DNA of 64,000 nucleotides from Distichodus sexfasciatus. Its lineage: Eukaryota; Chordata; Actinopteri; Characiformes; Distichodontidae. Under the pieces are notes generated by a model. It was given only the letters and a program-made list of their open reading frames with translations, ran no database searches and was not told the DNA's origin. Below, in pieces: positions 57,163 through 64,000 of the stretch. The position numbers were made by a program, and so were the translations under genes. The DNA lies in the NCBI GenBank assembly GCA_032718565.1, contig JAVGVS010000304.1, positions 310,001-374,000 on the forward strand. The letters are read 5' to 3'. The number at the start of each line of letters is the position of its first letter. Within the stretch, counting starts at the first letter, position 1.

Positions 57163-58403
57163 GTCAGTCCGCATCCACCTGCCCTAACCAACGTCACGCT
57201 GTTTAAAATATGGAATGTAAAAAAAACCAATAAAAGTACATAATTATACATATGCAAATATAATGAACTGAATAATTACAGGCTATTTGTGTTTCCAGTA
57301 AAAGCATCGTCGACAAAATTCGGCTTTTTAGAACGGCTTAACCGCGGCCCATCCATGTAAAAAAATTTAAAAGATAGTTCGACACATACGACTGATAATC
57401 CAGATAATTCCTTTAAGCTACTGTGCGTTTTAGAACCTGATAAAGGGGGGACAGACATTTGTATCTTAAAAATGACAACCTAAACAAGTAATTCAATGTG
57501 AAAGTTGTAATTATTCATGCGCCTCCGATACGGTCCATCTGCGGACAGATATCTGATTTTTTTGCGCTTGCGCGCAAGTTCACACCTCGCGTGAAAAACG
57601 GATTCTATTAAGTTTGCTCATGTCTCTAAAGGTTTTCAAGCGAGCAATCCATAAACTGCGTTTTCATTCTTCATTTGTGTGGTTGATCCCTTACTGATGG
57701 ACATCGACAGGGGCAGAATTCCAGCGCAAGACTCAGATTAGGACCCGATCCCACTATATCTCTAAAAATACGTTGTTGAACGCAGGTTGTACAACACAAG
57801 GATACACAGGTTAATTAACAGGAATTTATGAGTGAGGTATAATATTAACTATAGTATTCAAAACAAATAGAGAATACTACTAGATTTAATTAGCTTTGCT
57901 TAATTTTTAAAATCCAATTTTAAAATCCAAAACTTCAGGGCCGCAACGGGATATGCCCACCATTGTCATTGGAAATTATATTTATATTGAAAGGTTGTAG
58001 AATATATATGAAATAGTTATTTCATAACTTCATCTTGGCGCAGAATTTGTAGACAAGATAAAAAAAAACGAATAACAATATTTGATTGCTCACTGCAATC
58101 ACATTATAAATTAGATTGGAGAATTTATTTAAAATAGCACTATCGAAGTTAAAGATGTTTCTATATTCTATATTCTAGAAAGGTACCTTCTCCAGTGGTG
58201 ACTGCAAACACACGCACGCACGCACTCACAAGCACACACACCGTCCAGAATTCCACATTTAACAACCTGGGGACATGAGGGACACGTTCACGTATTACGC
58301 TAATTCATGAAATAATAACTTCGAAAAATACTTCTGGGAATCATTATACTGCTTTATTTTCATTCATTCATTTCTAACATGACTCTTCGTGTTAGAAATG
58401 AAA

Positions 58404-58446
<43 letters not shown>

Positions 58447-61400
58447 CTCACGTTTGCCTTTAAGAAGTAGACCTTCTTATTATAGGCTCACAAATGCTGG
58501 TCTAATCCTACATGTTACAGTCTATGGAGAAGGCAATGTCAGCACAGTAAAACAAGAAATGCAACTCCAGACAAATATAATCTCACATTTTGACTATAAA
58601 GACCTAGCCAGTGGGTCTCCATTAAAAAAACTGCATCAGTTATGAGCACTCATAGTAATTCAGCAAAACAAAATGTACACCGGAGTTTGCATTTGTATGT
58701 GCAGTGTAGGATTGCCACAATACTAGAATTTTAAACTCAATACTGATACCCAGATAAATACTTGCTACAATTTCAATACCACAAGGAGGAAAATGGNNNN
58801 NNNNNNACACTGATATACATACATACGTACAAAACACACACACTTGACACATACACAAGTATGTAATAAAATAGTCTTTTAATCCTGTAATTGGTTTAAA
58901 TAATCATACCAAAAAATCGACACACTGAATGTATCTAATTTTTTTCTTTAGAAATCTAGACACACCAACACCTTTTATCTTTAAAGTCATACTTGGACAT
59001 TAAATATAACTTAAATAAACATAAATAAACTTTATCCATGCTGAAAGTGCCATTTTCTTGTATCTAGACATTAAAATATGTACTGGAAAGATTTCATTGT
59101 GGGTTGATAATTTGAATGGAACTGTGAATTGCAAATGTGTCTGTCATCTGGCATATAAAATCGCATTGTTGTATTATGGTTTATGGGGTATTGTAGAGTG
59201 TTGGGAAGCCTGCTGATCATTTAGAAATGTTCCTACAGTTAAGCCATTGCCAAACAGCTCCAAACCTGTCCCATCACTAATGCCTGATCCAGGGATTATA
59301 TGGCCAGCTAATTTAGCCCCTTCTGTGAGGTCTTCAAGTCCTCTAGCCCACTGAGAGAGGATTTTCCACAGACATAGCAAACATTGTTTGGCCCTGGACC
59401 TTTACCTTATTTTTTTTGTTTAATGACATCCATCACTTTTGCATTGGTGCATTTAGCGTATTGGTGCTTTATGAGCACTTCATAATGTATAATTTCACAG
59501 TAGATATATGGCAATTTTGCAACTTCTACAACTTATATCTTATGTATCTACAGCTCTGGAAAAAAATAAGAGACCACATTACTTTCTTTCTGATTCATGG
59601 TTTTTACAATTTGTGGCTATGTGTCTGTGTAAAATATACGTCAACTTTCTTTTATAACTTTACAATGCTTATTTCAAAATTCCAAATATTTTCGGAGTAA
59701 ATTATCTTATCTATTATCTTTTTTTCTTATGGAGTAAATGATCTTAATCTAATTTGGAAGTCGCGAACTACACCTTTATTATTTTACATTTATGTCATTA
59801 AAAGAATATGGTCCACAAGTCCACCGCATCCTCATTTGCTGAGGTCCGTTTCCTCTAATCAGCAAATTGAATCAGGTGTTTTGGTGTTGGAATATAACAC
59901 ATGGAATAGCTGCTATAAAAACTGAAGTTATATAGTAAAATATGGACTGCTTTAGTTTTCACAACTGCAATAGGTCATAAAAGAATAGCAACCTGTACAT
60001 TTTACATTCACAGCAACAAATTGCAAAATCAATGAACAGAAAAAATTGTTGTGGTCTCTTATTTTTTCCAGAGCTGTATTTTATTCTTACTCTTTAGTTT
60101 ATTATAAGATTTTTAGCTTAAACTGTAATTTATTCATTTATTTTTTGGTATGTCAGTTTTTGGATCATTCAGGGTACATTTCACTAAATGTTGCATTTGT
60201 ATAACTATGTATGTGACAAATAAAGAATCTTGAATAAACAGTGACAATCATCAGTTTATGTTTTGATTTTGGTCCTGTGCAGACACAGAGAAATCCCATC
60301 AGAATCAGACAGATGAGTCGAATACAGAGGACGGCTCTTTAAAGAAGAAGCAGCGAAGACAGAGGACGCACTTTACCAGCCAACAGCTCCAGGAACTGGA
60401 GGCCACTTTCCAGAGGAACCGCTACCCAGACATGAGCACGAGAGAGGAGATTGCAGTGTGGACGAACCTCACTGAAGCACGAGTGCGGGTATGTAGCTGG
60501 CAAAAATCTGCAAATTTAATGAGCTTATTGCATATTAAGTAGAATATACTGTATGTCATGATGTCAAGTTGTTAACTGGTTATGCCATTGGATGGGAGAA
60601 TGTCTTGACAAAGACTGCATCTATTCCTTATTGTTGTGCTAAACCTTGATGAGACTCTTGTATTTTTTGTGGGGCAGTGCTTTGTGATTGTAGAAGGTGC
60701 TTTATAAATATTTTTCTTTATATGCTTATGCAGTTTATGTTACTCAAGAGAATGTTAAGAGTTTTTTTTCCATAGGCGCTTTTTCTTCCAAATTTTGGGA
60801 CACAAATTTGACATCTCAGGCTTACATATGCCAGAATTCATAAGTCAAAATTTAGCCAGATAAAGCACATATTGGTTCACTATAAATCACCAGTAATTCA
60901 CACCTCGTGGTGTGACACAAACTGCAACACACTTTCGCTGCTTCTAAGACTATACATGAAAACACTCCCAGCAAGCTATGTGTAAATTAATTGCTATTCC
61001 TCTGAAATAACAGCCAGCATTTTTAGGTTATTAAAGCAGAGTAAAATATAAAAGTAGATGGGGTCTCAGCTGATGGATGACTCTTCACCTCGCTGCCTTT
61101 CTGCCTGCCCCACAATCTAATGGATCAGATTCATGTTGGACAGATGAAAGGTCACATAACATGCAGTCTTGGTTGTTATTTTGAAAGAACAACAGGGCTT
61201 GAGCTGTCCGTGTCCTAATGTCTATCAATGACCCTCTGAACCATGCATGTATGTCACTAATCCTAGCTGGACACACACTCCCGCCACATATTCCAAATGC
61301 TTCTTCTGTCACATTGATTTATGCTTGTGAATGGACTGTGTGTTCCTCATACACTCTCAAAGCTTAAATTATGGCCCTGACCTGTAGTGTAGTTTACCCA

Positions 61401-63172
61401 GGCTGCCTTTAAAGTCTGGACCACACATGGTGGGAATTTTCTTGAAGCAGTCCTCTGCCATTAGGCTGCTACTGTTCAGTAGAAAGTTGGAGGAATCTGT
61501 ATTGACATGCATTAAAGACAATTGTGCTATGAAAGGATTTTTCTTCATGATCTTATGTTGTCAGTTACGTTCTGGCCTCCTGTATGCAATCGACCTGAGA
61601 ACAGAGAGAATCTCCAAGTGAAGATTTGACAGTGACTGTATGCAAAGTCTGTACTATTAGACATGTGAGTGTGAGTGTATTGAAAAATAGCCAAGAAACT
61701 AAATTAAGACCAGAGAAACCCTGAAAATCCCGCTCCCATTTGACATTCAGTTATTTCTGTAGGGCTTTAAACAATATTAGCAAACATAAATGTCACTGGA
61801 AAAGTCGAACATTTCAAAGAGAAGGGGATTCCCTGCCTCTTAAAATAAATGATCCTTATGTCTATTATAAAAATACACACAACTGTAACACAGCCATGTG
61901 GCATACTACACACTATCTGTTTTCCATCTGAGCATCCCACATCTATGACAAGTGAAGTGTTCCACAGAACTGTGATACTGTCTCCCAGCCTGGTGTTAAG
62001 CATCACATAAACATATTTCAGTCATACATGAATGAACCTTTGTATTTGCACTTTTGGCACTTGACAAATAGATTACCGATAAAACCTTAATGTCATCGGA
62101 AGTCCACCTATTAGTGAAAATTAGCTGGATCTCCAAATGTTCAGTGTTTTATTATGAATAACAATTAGATCTGTACCTCTTGATTTTATTCGATAATTCA
62201 ACGCAAAGTATGCTTAAGGAAACAGACTTGAGGGCTAACTTCAATATTTTTCTTTAAAATTTGCAATTAAAACTTTAATCCACCTATATCCTCTAAAAAT
62301 AGGATCTTAAATTTGACTAATGTGAGGGAAGCTCTCTCTTGACATTTTTCATAAAAGCAGCTCATAATAAGGTAATAATTTAGTTTAATAAATCAAGCGT
62401 TATCCGGTTTTATATGGCATAGCTCTCATTTCTCATTGAGGAGAACTTTTCCCTTTTGACTTTTCTAATTCTCTTAAATATTAGTTTTTGAACTGAGACA
62501 TAATTGCAATCTGTTCCAATTAAAAATATATATATATGGAGTTCTGGATATTGTTCCCCAAAACTAACAGTTTAAATAAAATTTCCCTCTCTGGCCTTAT
62601 TCTAGGTATGGTTTAAGAACCGCCGTGCCAAGTGGAGAAAGAGGGAACGGAACCAGCAGGCCGAGTTGTGCAAGAATGGCTTTGGAGCCCAGTTTAACGG
62701 ACTCATGCAGCCGTACGACGACATGTATTCGGGCTACTCCTACAACAACTGGGCTACCAAGAGCTTGGCCAGCAGCCCGCTGTCAGCCAAAAGTTTTCCT
62801 TTCTTCAACTCCATGAACGTCAGCCCCCTGTCCTCCCAGTCCATGTTCTCACCACCCAGCTCCATCCCCTCCATGAACATGGCCTCCTCCATGGTGCCCT
62901 CGGCAGTCACAGGTGTGCCTGGCTCGGGCCTGAATAACCTGGGGAACCTGAACAACCTGAACAGCTCCACGCTCAACACGGCAGCGGTGTCTGCGGCCGC
63001 CTGCCCCTACGCCACCACGGCTAGCCCCTACATGTACAGAGACACCTGTAACTCCAGCCTGGCCAGTCTCCGACTAAAAGCCAAACAGCACACCAACTTC
63101 ACGTATCCAGCTGTGCAGAACCCCGTGTCCAACTTAAGCCCCTGTCAGTATGCAGTGGACAGACCCATATGA
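57054..63172 (+). CDS. pitx3: pitx3, paired-like homeodomain transcription factor 3 (complete CDS, 3 coding exons)
   Basis: PITX3 is a nuclear DNA-binding activator required for lens development and, in mammals, for midbrain dopaminergic neurons. Joining 57054-57162, 60283-60488 and 62606-63172 gives 293 codons plus a stop. The N-terminus MDFNLLTDADARSPALSLSD matches the PITX family. The homeodomain spans residues 60-119, from QRRQRTHFTSQQ to the helix VWFKNRRAKW. Lys at homeodomain position 50 (K109) specifies bicoid-type TAATCC sites. The C-terminal OAR motif SLASLRLKAKQH is at 256-267, and the protein ends CQYAVDRPI. It resembles PITX3 rather than PITX1/2 in the N-terminus and in lying next to gbf1. 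Length agrees with what I recall for fish Pitx3. The start has G at -3 and +4. It is the only plus-strand gene in the window and is divergent from gbf1. Confidence 0.96.
58406..58443. repeat. (TA)n microsatellite
   Basis: About nineteen TA units, fully self-complementary. Confidence 0.95.
58797..58806. other. assembly gap (10 N)
   Basis: Ten consecutive N in pitx3 intron 2, within sequence flanked by CA/TA-rich repeat. The short fixed size suggests a placeholder of unknown true length. Confidence 0.98.
59551..60076. mobile_element. non-autonomous Tc1/mariner-type element, 526 bp, in pitx3 intron 2
   Basis: The ends are CAGCTCTGGAAAAAAATAAG on the left and, read inward from the right, CAGCTCTGGAAAAAATAAGA; both continue into AGAGACCACA. 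These roughly 26-bp inverted repeats differ by a one-base indel. A TA dinucleotide flanks each side (59549-59550, 60077-60078), as expected for Tc1/mariner. No transposase frame is present. Confidence 0.88.
60100..60237 (+). mobile_element. LINE-like 3' tail fragment
   Basis: It ends GTGACAAATAAAGAATCTTG, a typical non-LTR 3' terminus, about 45 bp before the pitx3 exon 3 acceptor. ATTCAGGGTAC-TTCACTAAATGT (60167-60191) recurs with one difference at 40648-40672. Confidence 0.55.
60283..60488 (+). CDS. pitx3: pitx3 exon 3, homeodomain helices 1-2, residues 37-105
   Basis: The acceptor is CCTGTGCAG and the donor CGG/GTATGT. The exon encodes an acidic, Glu/Gln-rich stretch, then the homeodomain from the basic N-terminal arm (KKKQRRQRTHF) to LTEARVR. 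The intron between V/R and VWFKNRR is the conserved position that splits helix 3 in paired-like genes. Confidence 0.96.
60489..62605 (+). other. pitx3: pitx3 intron 3
   Basis: A 2.1-kb intron. Bases 60650-60715 contain a GTGCTTTATAAATA segment reminiscent of a retroelement 3' end. Bases 61020-61640 are balanced, non-repetitive sequence with no coding similarity. The 3' part is AT-rich. Confidence 0.75.
62606..63172 (+). CDS. pitx3: pitx3 exon 4, recognition helix to C-terminus, residues 106-293
   Basis: The acceptor TTATTCTAG leads directly into VWFKNRRAKWRKRER. Then come the Ser/Asn/Pro-rich activation region (PYDDMYSGYSYNNW, SAKSFPFFNSMN), YMYRDTCNSSLASLRLKAKQ (the OAR box) and the terminal LSPCQYAVDRPI. 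Codon use is GC-rich at third positions, unlike the AT-rich surroundings. The stop TGA is at 63170-63172. Confidence 0.97.
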   Translation, partial: VWFKNRRAKWRKRERNQQAELCKNGFGAQFNGLMQPYDDMYSGYSYNNWATKSLASSPLSAKSFPFFNSMNVSPLSSQSMFSPPSSIPSMNMASSMVPSAVTGVPGSGLNNLGNLNNLNSSTLNTAAVSAAACPYATTASPYMYRDTCNSSLASLRLKAKQHTNFTYPAVQNPVSNLSPCQYAVDRPI

Positions 63173-64000
63173 AGTCCCTCTGCTGGTTCTCCATGCTACC
63201 CCAAAGCCCACTCCCGACATAACCCACCATTTAATTCCCAGGCATCTCCCAGCAATGCAGACTGGTTAACGACCTTTGGTTTTGGACATGGCCGAGCACA
63301 TAAGGATTAAGGTCTATGAGGAAATAAGCGAGAACGAACTTGTGATGAACAATGCCTCTATTAGAAGTAAGACTCTGATGCTGAATTAACCAACCATTTA
63401 AAAGGATCTATACCGTTTGTCCATTGCATGACTAATTACAAAAGATAAGGATGAAATTGCTTTGACTGTATCAGTAAGAAAAAACCTTGCAAGTCCAGGT
63501 TACATATGTGTACTAAATTCTCTCACCATCAATGCTCCAACAAGGCTCATGCGGTTTCACTATGGGCAAAAGGATGTACATAATGGACTCTGTTTTTTGT
63601 ATGTGACAAAAATATCTAAGAAATGTAGTACTCTAAGATGAGATGAGCATGTTCCTCAAGAGCAGAACCTGGATCGATGTGCCATGAGTACCTCCTTTAG
63701 GAATTTTAATCTTTGTTGTGAATTCCATTCACCTAGGGTGATAGGTCAGGGGTCAAAGGTTGCCGTCAGACAGAAGACGAAAAGTAGCAATGAGTAGTTT
63801 GGAAGAAAGACAAATAAGTACAAGAGTTAAAATATGTTCCAGTCAGGGTTGGAACATGGAAAATTAGACCTTTTTTTAAAGTAAGTTTTAAAAAAGCCAT
63901 TGAATATATAGTTTTGTGTGGTGTTCTAAAAAGGGAGTCTATGACTGTAAAATAATGTATGTAAGAGTGCAGTTGTTATAAAACTTTTTTGGTGTAGCCT
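63173..64000 (+). other. pitx3: pitx3 3' UTR (5' portion)
   Basis: Sequence after the stop codon with no further ORF. No AATAAA signal occurs in the visible 828 bp, so the transcript probably extends past the window end. Confidence 0.7.

Larger units (their letters stand above)
57163..60282 (+). other. pitx3: pitx3 intron 2
   Basis: A 3.1-kb intron with a CA-rich tract (58205-58241), a TA tract (58406-58443), an assembly gap (58797-58806), a Tc1/mariner-type element (59551-60076) and a LINE-like 3' tail (60100-60237). The first 400 bp are balanced and CpG-containing, the rest AT-rich. Confidence 0.8.

Noticed and set aside
62740..62979. Minus-strand frame under pitx3 exon 4
   Set aside because: Antisense shadow of the GC-rich pitx3 coding exon.
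1..64000. A previously undescribed defence, secretion or biosynthetic system
   Set aside because: The window is ordinary vertebrate genomic DNA with two known genes and transposons. Nothing supports such a system.

Overview
This is a vertebrate, almost certainly teleost fish, nuclear window. It holds two protein-coding genes with long GT-AG introns, dense microsatellites, and transposon families of a kind common in fish (hAT-like, Tc1/mariner-like, LINE 3' ends, tRNA-type SINEs). No bacterial, viral or CRISPR features were seen. I place it no closer than teleost; an otophysan-like species is only a guess from the repeat style.

Left three quarters (1-47.3 kb, minus strand): the 5' half of gbf1, the large Golgi ARF guanine-nucleotide exchange factor. 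Eighteen coding exons (exons 2-19) were joined by hand. All junctions are GT-AG, and together they give a continuous 809-codon reading frame from the start methionine through the DCB region, the HUS box and the first part of the Sec7 domain, including the catalytic glutamate. The rest of the gene lies beyond base 1. A noncoding first exon and promoter lie near 47.0-47.4 kb. Intron 3 alone spans 14165-43992 (about 30 kb) and contains most of the mobile elements.

Middle (47.4-50.8 kb): intergenic DNA between two divergent genes. It is AT-rich, with one degenerate tandem duplication and no gene.

Right end (about 51-64 kb, plus strand): pitx3, a paired-like K50 homeobox gene. It has a probable noncoding exon 1 and three coding exons (57054-57162, 60283-60488, 62606-63172) encoding 293 residues with a complete homeodomain and OAR motif. 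The 3' UTR runs off the window.

The head-to-head gbf1/pitx3 order is the one I know from mammals (PITX3 next to GBF1 on human 10q24). The genes do different jobs: GBF1 is a housekeeping trafficking factor, and PITX3 controls lens and midbrain dopaminergic development. Their linkage and the very long gbf1 intron fit a regulatory-block model, in which gbf1 introns could carry pitx3 enhancers. That is inference.

The clearest less-expected findings are in a transposon cluster at 25.8-30.5 kb. They are a 1,049-bp hAT-type element with a perfect 8-bp target duplication, a second element with a 7/8 duplication, and a three-copy repeat family whose copies all carry a motif like the ZNF143/THAP11 site. 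I found no evidence of a new enzymatic or defence system.
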